DNA of 64,000 nucleotides from Pelagibacterales bacterium SAG-MED15. Its GTDB lineage: Bacteria; Pseudomonadota; Alphaproteobacteria; Pelagibacterales; Pelagibacteraceae. A program made the translations under genes and the position numbers. The notes under the pieces were generated by a model. The model ran no database searches and was not told where the DNA came from. It saw nothing but the letters and a program-made list of their open reading frames with translations. Position 1 is the first letter of the stretch. Every line of letters begins with the position of its first letter. This document shows, one piece after another, positions 51,926 through 60,707 of this stretch. Where the stretch lies: assembly GCA_014654065.1 (NCBI GenBank), contig JACWDM010000001.1, positions 186,001-250,000 on the forward strand, given 5' to 3'.

Positions 51926-52897
51926 TCACTTATTTTTAAAATTAATTATTTCATTTATTAAAAAATGTATTCTCAAAGCATTTTCAAAATTTGGTCTTCC
52001 ATTATTTCTATTTACAATACTATTTTTAAATGAAACTAAGTTTCTATAAGTAGGTTTTAATCTAAAATCGTAATTAATTTCTTTAGGTTTAAAAAGAATT
52101 TTTTTATTTTTTAATAATAAAAACTGATCAAATAAATTGTTCATTTTTGTAAATAAACAATAATTACCCTTGTCACAGTGAAATATTATTTTATGATAAG
52201 GTTTTGATTTGTTAGCTTGACCTATTGTTCTAAAATTTAAACTCACTTTTGTTTTTTTATCTTTGGTTAATAATTCGGTTTTTAACTCAAATTTATTTTT
52301 TGAATTTTTTAACTTTGAGTCATATATTTCAAGTATTCCAAAAAAATCTTCTAAATAAAATAATATATGACATATATAATTAAAAAAATTTCCCCCTCCT
52401 TTTGTGTGATCGTCTTTCCATTTTGATCTACCTTGTTGTGGAATTTTGATTGACCAATTAACTTTTACTTTTTTGACTTTTATTTTTGGTAAATACTTTA
52501 TTTTAAATATTCTAAATGCCTCTATATGTCTAAATTCATAATTTACAAAATTAACTAGCCTTTTATTTTGTAGTTTTTTGCATAACATAGTTATATTTTT
52601 GATATTAGTACTAACTGGTTTATCGCAAAAAATATGCTTGTTTTTTTTTATTGCAAATTCAATTATTTTTCTATGTGTTAAAGGAGGAGATGAAATAAAT
52701 ATAGCATCAATTTTTTTATCTGAAATAAGATTTTTCCAATTTTTATAAATTTTTATTTTTTCAGATATAAATCTATTTGATTTTTTTTTTACAGAAAATC
52801 CCATTACTCTGAAGTCCTTAATATTCTTTAAGGCTCTATAAATAACTTTATATCCAAAATTTCCTCCAATTATTCCAATATTAATTTTCTTATTCAT
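51926..52897 (-). CDS. Gfo/Idh/MocA-family NAD(P)-dependent dehydrogenase
   Basis: A 323-residue oxidoreductase. Rossmann start KINIGIIGGNFGYKVIYRAL, the signature HIFCDKPVSTNIKNI with the catalytic lysine of the EKP/DKP motif, and a C-terminal alpha/beta domain with GGGNFFNYICHILFYLEDFFG containing the catalytic histidine. It likely oxidises or reduces a sugar or cyclitol, presumably nucleotide- or lipid-linked. The start overlaps the GT2 gene by four bases. Confidence 0.85.
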   Translation of the reverse strand: MNKKINIGIIGGNFGYKVIYRALKNIKDFRVMGFSVKKKSNRFISEKIKIYKNWKNLISDKKIDAIFISSPPLTHRKIIEFAIKKNKHIFCDKPVSTNIKNITMLCKKLQNKRLVNFVNYEFRHIEAFRIFKIKYLPKIKVKKVKVNWSIKIPQQGRSKWKDDHTKGGGNFFNYICHILFYLEDFFGILEIYDSKLKNSKNKFELKTELLTKDKKTKVSLNFRTIGQANKSKPYHKIIFHCDKGNYCLFTKMNNLFDQFLLLKNKKILFKPKEINYDFRLKPTYRNLVSFKNSIVNRNNGRPNFENALRIHFLINEIINFKNK

Positions 52898-53595
52898 TTT
52901 TTTTTAATGCTTATAAAAAAAATATAAAAGTACCAAGGTAAATAGTAAGGTATCGTGAGATATTTAAACTTACTTTTACCACTAGTTCGCACCGGCCATT
53001 TTTCTGGTAATTCTGTAATTTTAAAATTTTTACCATAAGCTTTGGCTAATAACTCAATACTAAATGTGAAACCTTTTTTTGATCGAATTGGAAATTTTTC
53101 GATTATATTTTTAGAAAATAATCTAAAGCCATTAGTCGCATCTTTTGTAGGTAACGTTGTTAAATTAGATAAAGTAAAACACACACTTTTAACTATTAGT
53201 CTCTTTAAAAATGGTGCTCCTTTATAACTACCACCTTCTTTAAACCTACTCGCGCAAACAATATCAAAACCTTCTTTATATTTTTCATACATTTTATTAA
53301 TTAATTCAAAATTTACATGATCATCTGCTGGATATAATAATGATGCGTCTGCTTGAATATTTTCAAATCCAGTTTTAATAGCACCATTAAACCCTACATA
53401 CTTGTTTTTTAAACACACTACATTTTTTTCTTTAACATTTTCTTTTACAACATTGACTGTAGGATCATCTTCATAATCATAAATTACCAGTAATCTAAAA
53501 TTTATTTTTAATCTTTTAAAAATTTCGTTTATGGTTTTTAAAATATTACCTTCTTCTCTAAAAACAGGCACTATAATGTCTAAATCGTAATTCAT
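52894..53595 (-). CDS. family 2 glycosyltransferase
   Basis: A 233-residue GT2 enzyme of the dolichyl-phosphate-mannose-synthase-like group. LDIIVPVFREEGNILKTINEIF at the start, VIYDYEDDPT (first aspartates), and LLYPADDHVNFELI, in which ADDH takes the position of the metal DxD. A GFRLFSKNIIEKFPIRSKKGFTFSIELL acceptor region follows. No C-terminal membrane helices beyond one aromatic end (LPWYFYIFFIS). It probably loads a sugar on polyprenyl phosphate for the GT-C protein at 50038; this is inference. Confidence 0.88.
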   Translation of the reverse strand: MNYDLDIIVPVFREEGNILKTINEIFKRLKINFRLLVIYDYEDDPTVNVVKENVKEKNVVCLKNKYVGFNGAIKTGFENIQADASLLYPADDHVNFELINKMYEKYKEGFDIVCASRFKEGGSYKGAPFLKRLIVKSVCFTLSNLTTLPTKDATNGFRLFSKNIIEKFPIRSKKGFTFSIELLAKAYGKNFKITELPEKWPVRTSGKSKFKYLTIPYYLPWYFYIFFISIKKK

Positions 53596-53651
53596 TTAAT
53601 ATTTTAAAACTTGTTATTATCTAATATAAGAGTATTTATTATTCAATAAAT

Positions 53652-54908
53652 ATGACAATATTAGATGCTAAACCTGGAATAATTCAAAAATGCCAGATTT
53701 GTAATTCAAAAAATATATATGAAATTTTAGATTTAGGCCATTCTGGTTTGTGTGACAGTTTACTGACAAAAAAAGATATAAATAGTCCTGAAAAAAGTTA
53801 CCCTTTAAAACTTTTAAGATGTAAAAAATGTCATTTGCTTCAACTTAATTTTGTAGTTGATAATAAAGAAGTATTTCATCTGGATTATCCTTATAAAAGT
53901 GGTATTACAAAAACACTTAAAGATTTATTACATAGCACAAGCAGATATTGTGTAAACAATTTTAAATTTTCACATAAACCGCTAGTTATAGATATAGGAT
54001 CAAATGATGGAACTTTACTTGAGGGTTTTAAAAAACATGATTTTAAAGTTTTAGGTGTTGAGCCCACAAATATTGCAAAACTTGCAAATAAAAAGGGAAT
54101 TAAAACAATTCAGAAATACTTTGATAAAAGTACAGAAAATTATATTAAAAAGAATTTTAAAAAAGCAGAAATTATAACAGGTACAAATATTTTTGCACAT
54201 ATAAATAAACTAAATACTTTAATGAAAGGTGTTAAAAATTTACTTGATTCAAAAAATGGTATTTTTGTTACCGAGTCACATTATGCCGTAAATATTTTAG
54301 ATGAAATGCAATTTGATTCTATTTATCACGAACACTTAAGATTTTATTTACTTAAACCTATCATATTGCTTTTAAAGAAATATGGATTTAAAGTTATAGA
54401 CGCTGTTAAAATACCTAATTACGCAGGCTCAATAAGAGTAACAGCAACATTGAATAAAAATATTAAACCAAAACCAAGTGTTCTCAAAATTTTAAATGAG
54501 GAAAAAAGAAGAGGTTTTTATAATTCTAAAAAATATGACCAATATGGAAGAAAAGTAGAAAAAATTAAGAAAGATTTAAATAGGATGTTATGGAAGATGA
54601 AACTCAAAAATAAGAGAATAGTAGGTGTTGGTTGCCCAGGTAGAAGTATAACCTTATTAGCTTACTGCAACATTACTAATCAGCTAATTGATTATATTGC
54701 AGAGCAAAACAGCTCTTTAAAGCTTAATATGTTTACACCCACGACTCATATTAAAGTAATCGACGAAAAATATATGATAAAAAAACAACCAGACTATGCT
54801 CTTGTCTTATCTTGGCATTATGGAAAAAATGTAATGAATAATCTTAAAAAAAAAGGTTTTAAAGGAAAGTTTATAATGCCTTTACCCAAACCTAGAATTG
54901 TTAATTAA
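53652..54908 (+). CDS. C-methyltransferase of the NDP-sugar (TylC3/NovU) type
   Basis: A 418-residue three-part methyltransferase. The N-terminal zinc domain has CQICNSKN and LLRCKKCHLLQLN. A SAM domain follows with LVIDIGSNDGTLLEGFKKH and VTESHYAVNIL/YHEHLRFYLLKP. The C-terminal domain, with VGVGCPGRSITLL, is typical of sugar C-methyltransferases. The YHEHLR catalytic stretch is well kept. It would make a branched deoxysugar for the cell surface. It overlaps the convergent hydratase-like gene by 8 bases. Confidence 0.88.
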   Translation: MTILDAKPGIIQKCQICNSKNIYEILDLGHSGLCDSLLTKKDINSPEKSYPLKLLRCKKCHLLQLNFVVDNKEVFHLDYPYKSGITKTLKDLLHSTSRYCVNNFKFSHKPLVIDIGSNDGTLLEGFKKHDFKVLGVEPTNIAKLANKKGIKTIQKYFDKSTENYIKKNFKKAEIITGTNIFAHINKLNTLMKGVKNLLDSKNGIFVTESHYAVNILDEMQFDSIYHEHLRFYLLKPIILLLKKYGFKVIDAVKIPNYAGSIRVTATLNKNIKPKPSVLKILNEEKRRGFYNSKKYDQYGRKVEKIKKDLNRMLWKMKLKNKRIVGVGCPGRSITLLAYCNITNQLIDYIAEQNSSLKLNMFTPTTHIKVIDEKYMIKKQPDYALVLSWHYGKNVMNNLKKKGFKGKFIMPLPKPRIVN

Positions 54909-55677
54909 TTCTTGCTTTTACAGATCCTAGTTTTTGAATATTACCAATAAATGTGCCCTTGCTGTTTATAGGCACCACACCCACAGTTGACCCCGTAAAC
55001 ACATAAAAATTTTTATTTAAATTGATTTTGTCTTTGATCAATTTATTAAGTACAAATTTAAGAGAATTAATTGGATTTATATATACCGATTTAGTATTTC
55101 CATCTACAATTTGGCTATTGTTTTTATTTCTAATATTGGTTTTTAAATTTTGAATATTAATTTTTTTAAACTTAATCTTTTTTCCAACTAAGAATTTCAC
55201 ATTTGCTCCAAAATCACTGCATAAATCTCCAAATGATTTGATCCCTTTTTTTCTTTGTCTATAACCAACAACTTCAATGCATGGACCCATATGAGTAATA
55301 AATTTTCTTATATTAACTTTTGTAACTTTACCTTTGAACTTAAAAAATTCTTTTTTAATTAAATAAAAAACTTCTAGCTCTATTCCTAGAGTAGATTTAT
55401 TTATCTTTACTTTTTTTCCACTTTTTAAAAAATTTCTTTTATAAACTGAGGCATAAAAAGGTTCTTTTTCTTTTAATTTTTTCATTACAGGAATACCTGT
55501 GCCACCTGCTTTAAAACCAATTACTTCAACTTTTATTTTACTTTCACATAATTTTCTAAATTTATCTGCATTGATTAACCGCTTGGTATACTTAAGTGGC
55601 AAAGGGGATATAATTTTATTTTTTAAAAAAGCATCAACCAATCTGTTGCTTAGTATTTCTAAAGTTTTTTTTTTCAT
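54901..55677 (-). CDS. 2-keto-4-pentenoate hydratase/oxalocrotonate decarboxylase-family protein
   Basis: A 258-residue protein of the FAH-related MhpD family. FKAGGTGIPVMKKL near residue 55, LGIELEVFYLIKKEFF (the metal-binding ExE) and VYINPINSL near 205, with a terminal FTGSTVGVVPINSKGTFIGN typical of the fold. The conserved lysines and glutamates are partly preserved. Members hydrate or decarboxylate dienoic acids from aromatic breakdown. None of those pathways is seen here, so the substrate may differ. Last gene of a five-gene minus-strand run; one-base overlap with the M23 gene. Confidence 0.75.
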   Translation of the reverse strand: MKKKTLEILSNRLVDAFLKNKIISPLPLKYTKRLINADKFRKLCESKIKVEVIGFKAGGTGIPVMKKLKEKEPFYASVYKRNFLKSGKKVKINKSTLGIELEVFYLIKKEFFKFKGKVTKVNIRKFITHMGPCIEVVGYRQRKKGIKSFGDLCSDFGANVKFLVGKKIKFKKINIQNLKTNIRNKNNSQIVDGNTKSVYINPINSLKFVLNKLIKDKINLNKNFYVFTGSTVGVVPINSKGTFIGNIQKLGSVKARIN

Positions 55678-56483
55678 TAATTAATATTTAATACTGTAGC
55701 TGGATCTAATCGAACGTCAAACCAATTTAGTCTAACATCAAGATGAGGTCCAGTCGATCTTCCACTAGAACCAACAGTTCCTATTATATCACCTTGTTTT
55801 ACGATATCACCTTTTTCAACAAATATTTTATCCATATGCATATATAGTGTCGAAATACCGTGCCCATGATCAAAGATTAGTGTTGCACCTGTAAAATATA
55901 AATCATTTTCAGCCAGTGTAACTACTCCACTTGCCATAGCTTTTATTGGTGTACCAAGATCCCCCACAAAATCTACACCATAATGGGGCCATCGTGGTTT
56001 ACCATTTAAAATTCTTTGACTGCCATATACACCAGTTATTATCGCGTTATCTAATGGTAAAATGAATTTATCTTTAAAAAAAATTAAATTACTATTTGTT
56101 GCTCTGGCTTTTCCTATTAATTTATTTTCATTTTTAATTCTTTCGTAAACTTCCTTAGGAGGAGTAACTTTTTTTTTGGGTAATCCATCTATCCTTTGGA
56201 TATTATATTCTCTTTTTAAAACTTTTTTTATTATTTTCGTGTTTTCACCATTTAAATTTTTTATTATTATTATATCATTTTTTCTATCTCTACCTAAACC
56301 AAAAACAAAAAAACCATTTTTGGTAACTTTAACTATTTTTTTATCAATTGTAATTTTTGCATCAGGATCGGTTTTTCCCAAAATGAAGTGTCCTTGAATA
56401 AACTTACCTTTAAACTCTAAAGTAAAAGCATTAGTAGTAAAAAAAATAAAAACTAATAGAAATTTGATTATCTTGCTGTCCAT
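55677..56483 (-). CDS. M23-family peptidase, secreted
   Basis: A 268-residue envelope protein with a signal peptide (residues 1-22), a beta-rich middle region and a C-terminal LytM/M23 domain (about 145-265). Zinc ligands expected as HxxxD and HxH appear as H167-Y-G-V-D171 and H247-L-D249 (GPHLDVRLNW), so the last histidine is replaced by aspartate. His216 (YMH) is present. Such HLD variants occur in alphaproteobacterial M23 proteins as I remember them and may be active or scaffolding. Overlaps the SDR gene by 16 bases. Confidence 0.88.
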   Translation of the reverse strand: MDSKIIKFLLVFIFFTTNAFTLEFKGKFIQGHFILGKTDPDAKITIDKKIVKVTKNGFFVFGLGRDRKNDIIIIKNLNGENTKIIKKVLKREYNIQRIDGLPKKKVTPPKEVYERIKNENKLIGKARATNSNLIFFKDKFILPLDNAIITGVYGSQRILNGKPRWPHYGVDFVGDLGTPIKAMASGVVTLAENDLYFTGATLIFDHGHGISTLYMHMDKIFVEKGDIVKQGDIIGTVGSSGRSTGPHLDVRLNWFDVRLDPATVLNIN

Positions 56484-57235
56484 CCACCATCAACTAATAA
56501 AGATGTTCCACTAATCATTGAGGCAGCGTCTGAAGCTAAAAAAACTGCTGCACTAGCTACATCTGAAAGTTCTGCAAACCTACCAAGGGGAATATTACCC
56601 AAAACTTCTTTTTTAAATTTTTTACTTTTTAAAAACACTTTCGTCATTGGTGTAACCACGAAAGTAGGGCACACTGTATTTACTCTAATGTTATATTTTG
56701 CAAGATCGATAGACATACCTTTGGTAAGTCCTTCTAAGCCAAATTTAGTCATGTTATAAACACTTCTTATTGGACCTCCTACATGGCCCATTTGCGACGA
56801 CATATTTATAATCGCTCCCCCGATTTTTTTTCTATTTTTAAGTTTAATCATTTTTAATGTACATAGCTGAGCAAGGTTAAATGCAGCGACTGTGTTTACT
56901 TTAACCAAATATTCCATATTCTTTGTTTTCACTTTGGTAAAATGTTCAGGGATATTATTTCCAGCGTTATTAATTAATATATCTATTCTGGGTTGCTTAT
57001 TAATGATATTTTTTAGATTATTATAATTAGTAATATCACACACAAAAGCTTTACATTTAACTTTAAATTTTTTTATTTTTCTTGAGACTTCATCAAGATC
57101 TTTTTTAGTTCTGCTTATTATTATTAAATTACAGCCAGCTTCCGCTAAAGCAATTGCACAAGCTCTTCCAAGACCTTTTCCTGCCCCAGATACTAAAGCT
57201 ATTTTATTCTTTAAATTATATTTTTTTAAATACAT
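56468..57235 (-). CDS. short-chain dehydrogenase/reductase
   Basis: A 255-residue SDR. Cofactor motif ALVSGAGKGLGRACAIAL (TGxxxGxG type), NNAGNN near residue 90, and catalytic Ser/Tyr/Lys in MSSQMGHVGGPIRSVYNMTKFG. DGGWTA ends the protein. It is a classical 3-oxoacyl-reductase or gluconate-dehydrogenase-like SDR. The hydroxyl substrate cannot be deduced. One base after the TerC gene. Confidence 0.93.
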   Translation of the reverse strand: MYLKKYNLKNKIALVSGAGKGLGRACAIALAEAGCNLIIISRTKKDLDEVSRKIKKFKVKCKAFVCDITNYNNLKNIINKQPRIDILINNAGNNIPEHFTKVKTKNMEYLVKVNTVAAFNLAQLCTLKMIKLKNRKKIGGAIINMSSQMGHVGGPIRSVYNMTKFGLEGLTKGMSIDLAKYNIRVNTVCPTFVVTPMTKVFLKSKKFKKEVLGNIPLGRFAELSDVASAAVFLASDAASMISGTSLLVDGGWTAR

Positions 57236-57236
57236 T

Positions 57237-57815
57237 CTATATCAATATCTTCAAATCAGTATAAATCAAATCAATAGCAACAGCTAGTATTGCAAAAAGA
57301 CCTAGCCAGCTAATCCACTTATATTTTTTTATCAATTTTGAAATTAATGTTGCCGCTGTAGCCATTAGAGCTATTGATAAAATAAGTCCAAATACTAATA
57401 AAAAATAATGGTCCTTAGCTGCACCTGCAACTCCAAGTACATTATCTAAACTCATTGTAAAGTCTGCAATCAATATAGTCCAAATTGCTTTGATAAAATT
57501 TGACTTATCAACGTCTATCTTATTATTTTCATCGATCTTATTTTTAATTACATCAGTATATAATTTATAAACAATATAAAGTAAGGCCAAACCTCCAATT
57601 AATCTTAGCCCTTTTATTTGCAACAAATATGCCGTAGCAAGAGTTAACAATATTCTAAGCACTACCGCTAAACTTATTCCCCAAAAAATAATTTTTTTTC
57701 TTTGGTCTGCAGGGAATTGTGAAGCAACCATTCCAATAATTATTGCATTATCGCCTGCAAGAACTAGATCTATAAATATTATTTGAATAAAGATTGTTAT
57801 TTCTTCAGCTGACAT
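57237..57815 (-). CDS. TerC-family membrane protein
   Basis: A 192-residue integral membrane protein with about six or seven helices. FIDLVLAGDNAIIIGMVASQFP and IWTILIADFTMSLDNVLGVAGAA carry the paired acidic 'GDNA/LDNV' motifs of the TerC family, which helps manage metals, notably manganese, or tellurite resistance. It overlaps the GMC oxidoreductase gene by one base. Confidence 0.92.
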   Translation of the reverse strand: MSAEEITIFIQIIFIDLVLAGDNAIIIGMVASQFPADQRKKIIFWGISLAVVLRILLTLATAYLLQIKGLRLIGGLALLYIVYKLYTDVIKNKIDENNKIDVDKSNFIKAIWTILIADFTMSLDNVLGVAGAAKDHYFLLVFGLILSIALMATAATLISKLIKKYKWISWLGLFAILAVAIDLIYTDLKILI

Positions 57816-59407
57816 TAACTATTCAATATCATATCAGAACCCTTTTCAGCAATCATAATAGCAGGTGCATTTGTATTACCCGAGGTAATATTTGGCATGA
57901 TTGATGCATCTATTACTCTTAAACTTTTAATACCATGAACCTTAAGTTGATCGGATACAACAGATTGATTGTCCTCTCCCATTTTACAGGTTCCAACAGG
58001 ATGAAATATAGTTTGAGTAAAATGGCTTCCAGCTTTTACTAATTCTTCATTATCTTGAATACTAATACCTGGTCTAAATTCTTCAGGTTCAAATTTCTTA
58101 AACTCTTTGGTTTCTAAAACAATTTTTCTTATTAATCTTAGTCCATCAGCTGCAACTTTCCTATCTTCATCTGTTGAAAGATAATTCATTTTAATTTTTG
58201 GTTTATCCCTACTATCATTACTCACGATATTTATTTCACCACGACTTGTAGGTCTTATATTTGCAACAGTAGGAGTGAATGCCTCAAAATCATGCAATTT
58301 AGACCCACCCAATTTATCAGTACTTATTGGCTGTACATGAAATTGTAGATTTGGTGTTTCTCTTGTTGGATCACTTTTTGCAAAACCACATAATTGACTA
58401 GCTCCCATTGTCATTGGACCTTTTCGTAAAAAAACATATTCTAAACCAATTAACAATTTTCCAAATACACTATTAATTTTTCTATTTAATGTTTTGACAT
58501 TTTTAACCTTATAGACTGGCCTAAACATCAAATGATCTTGTAGATTTTTTCCAACACCTTTAAGTTCATTTATTGTATTAATTCCTAAGTCCTTTAATTT
58601 TTGGCTATCTCCTATACCAGATGTTTGTAAAATTTGAGGACTCCCAATTGATCCGGCACTAAGAATAATTTCTTTATTTGCTTTTACAGTAAAGCTGTTG
58701 TTTCCTTTATAATAAGTAACACTCACAGCCTTTTTATTCTCAAAATTAATTTTTTGAACATGACAATGCGTTTCAATCTTAAGATTTTTATCTTTTTTTA
58801 CAGGGTTGAGATAACCAACAGCAGCGCTACATCTTAAGCCATTTCTTTCTGTTACTTGAAAATAACCACAACCAAAATTATTTCCTTTATTAAAATCATT
58901 TGTTTTTGGAATTCCAACTTCTTCTGCAGCATTCATAAAACTATCAAGAATATCAAGTTTAATTCTTTGATCTGATACAGAAAGTGGGCCATTTATACCA
59001 TGATGCTCACTCTTTCCTCTTTCTTGATTTTCAGATTTAATAAAGTATGGAAGAACATCATTCCAACTCCAACCTTTATTACCAAGTTGTCTCCATAAAT
59101 TATAATCATCTTCTTGACCTCTAATATAAAGTAAACCGTTTATGGATGAGCTCCCACCTAAAGTTTTACCTCTTGGATATGGAATTGATCTATTTTCCAT
59201 TGAGGCATCAGGCTCGGTATTATAACACCAATCTGTTTTTGGATTGTGCATGGTTTTGTAGTATCCAACAGGAATATGTATCCATGGATAACTATCATTT
59301 CCACCAGCCTCAATTAAAAGAACTTTATATTTTCCAGAATTAATTATTCTATTTGTTAAAACACAACCAGCAGAACCAGCTCCAATAATTATATAATCAA
59401 AATCCAT
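57815..59407 (-). CDS. GMC-family FAD oxidoreductase (choline dehydrogenase-like)
   Basis: A 530-residue flavoenzyme. FDYIIIGAGSAGCVLTNRI is the FAD site, followed by GMC signatures LGGSSSINGLLYIRGQEDDYNLW and LSAGSIGSPQILQTSGIG. The active-site His is within FHPVGTCKMGED and the end is SGNTNAPAIMIAEKGSDMI. The group oxidises alcohols such as choline. Choline dehydrogenase would link to the betaine/dimethylglycine operon, but SAR11 carries several GMC enzymes and the substrate here is unproven. First gene of a minus-strand operon. Confidence 0.9.
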   Translation of the reverse strand: MDFDYIIIGAGSAGCVLTNRIINSGKYKVLLIEAGGNDSYPWIHIPVGYYKTMHNPKTDWCYNTEPDASMENRSIPYPRGKTLGGSSSINGLLYIRGQEDDYNLWRQLGNKGWSWNDVLPYFIKSENQERGKSEHHGINGPLSVSDQRIKLDILDSFMNAAEEVGIPKTNDFNKGNNFGCGYFQVTERNGLRCSAAVGYLNPVKKDKNLKIETHCHVQKINFENKKAVSVTYYKGNNSFTVKANKEIILSAGSIGSPQILQTSGIGDSQKLKDLGINTINELKGVGKNLQDHLMFRPVYKVKNVKTLNRKINSVFGKLLIGLEYVFLRKGPMTMGASQLCGFAKSDPTRETPNLQFHVQPISTDKLGGSKLHDFEAFTPTVANIRPTSRGEINIVSNDSRDKPKIKMNYLSTDEDRKVAADGLRLIRKIVLETKEFKKFEPEEFRPGISIQDNEELVKAGSHFTQTIFHPVGTCKMGEDNQSVVSDQLKVHGIKSLRVIDASIMPNITSGNTNAPAIMIAEKGSDMILNS

Positions 59408-59548
59408 TTTCCCAATAACTTATCAAAATATTTTTTTTTTATGATTTATGTGCTTTATTTAACAGCATTTAACTAGATTTGTAACTTGTCAATTATGTAT
59501 TTTTTTGACAGGATATACGTATTTTAAATTAACTATAAGGGGATAATA

Positions 59549-60640
59549 ATGAAAAAAATCATTTCACTTATGTTTGCTGCGTTTTTAGTTCTTGGATTTA
59601 TATCCAATGCTAACGCTAAAACATTAAAATGTCAGACTGTCCTTAACACTAAAGCTGATGAAGTTAAGATGTTAAAAGACTTTACTGACACCGTAACAAC
59701 ACTTACTAGCGGATCTTTAAAATTTGAAATTTTACCAGCAGGAGCTGTTGTTGGTGTTAAAGAAACTTTAGATGCTGTTGATAAAGGACTTATCGACTGT
59801 GGTTTTGCTTGGACACACTATTGGTCAGGTGATCACCCAGCAGCTATGCTATTTGGTTCACCAGTAGCTGGTGGTGGAGTTGGTATTGATAACTTAGCAT
59901 TTCTATCATGGTTTCAATATGGTGGTGGTAAAGAGTTATATGATCAACTTTGGAAAGAGATGGGAAGAGACATAAAAGGATTTATGTTACAACCAGTTGG
60001 ACCTGAGGCTTTAGGTTGGTTTCCAAAACCAATTAAAGACATGGCTGACTTTAGAAAATATAAATTCAGAACTCCTCCAGGAATTCCTGGACAAACTTAC
60101 AAAGACATTGGTATAGCATCTGTTGCTATGGGCGGTGGAGATATTCTACCAGCTTTAGAAGCGGGTACAATTGATGCTGCAGAGTGGTGTTGTCCAAAAC
60201 CAGACATGGTGTTTGGTTTCCAAAAAGTATTAAAACATTACTATCTACAAGGTTTACACCAAGTAGTGGTAAATGCTGACTTTTATATTACTGGAAAAAC
60301 ATATGAAGCAATGAGTGATCATGAGAAGAAGTCTCTTGAGGTTGCAGCTAATGCATCACTAGCTAAATCTTTAAGTTACAGAATCTATGAAAACGGAAAA
60401 GCTTTACAACAACTAACTACAAAGCACGGTGTAATTCTAGAAGATACTCCATCTGACTACTTTGTTGAGTATATGGCTGCCGCAAAAGCAACTTTAAATA
60501 AAAATGCAGAGAAAAATGCATTTTTCAAAAAAGTATATGACTCGATGAAAGAGTTTGCTGATGTAGCTGTTCCTTTCTGGAGTGGTGCTCAAATGTCTAA
60601 TGCGAAGCTAGGAATGGCTCACGCAGCAACATTAAAGTAA
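59549..60640 (+). CDS. dctP: TRAP transporter substrate-binding protein (DctP family)
   Basis: A 363-residue periplasmic protein with signal peptide (cleavage near SNANAKT). DAVDKGLIDCGFAWTHYWSG and the carboxylate-binding stretch YKFRTPPGIPGQTYKDIG, plus ALEAGTIDAAEWCCPKPDM, place it with TRAP receptors for monocarboxylates or alpha-keto acids. The arginine in FRTPPG would bind the carboxylate. It has a strong AAGGGG ribosome site and is followed by a terminator-like hairpin before the permease genes, as expected if it is made in excess of the membrane subunits. Confidence 0.93.
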   Translation: MKKIISLMFAAFLVLGFISNANAKTLKCQTVLNTKADEVKMLKDFTDTVTTLTSGSLKFEILPAGAVVGVKETLDAVDKGLIDCGFAWTHYWSGDHPAAMLFGSPVAGGGVGIDNLAFLSWFQYGGGKELYDQLWKEMGRDIKGFMLQPVGPEALGWFPKPIKDMADFRKYKFRTPPGIPGQTYKDIGIASVAMGGGDILPALEAGTIDAAEWCCPKPDMVFGFQKVLKHYYLQGLHQVVVNADFYITGKTYEAMSDHEKKSLEVAANASLAKSLSYRIYENGKALQQLTTKHGVILEDTPSDYFVEYMAAAKATLNKNAEKNAFFKKVYDSMKEFADVAVPFWSGAQMSNAKLGMAHAATLK

Positions 60641-60661
60641 TCAGAAATAAATCTTAACTTA

Positions 60662-60696
60662 TTAGAGCGGACTTGAAAGTCCGCTCTAATTTTTTT
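60662..60696 (+). terminator. terminator/attenuator between dctP and dctQ
   Basis: TTAGAGCGGACT (60662-60673), loop TGAA, AGTCCGCTCTAA (60678-60689) followed by seven T. A GC-rich 12-bp stem with T-run is a textbook intrinsic terminator, yet the permease genes begin only 11 bases later with no room for a separate promoter, so it is likely a partial terminator that lowers dctQM expression. Confidence 0.9.
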
Positions 60697-60707
60697 AATA
60701 GAAATTT

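Noticed and set aside
59488..59511. Inverted TGTCAA/TTGACA pair between the GMC and dctP genes, resembling back-to-back -35 boxes
   Set aside because: Neither orientation has a convincing -10 element at 16-18 bases, so promoters are not claimed.
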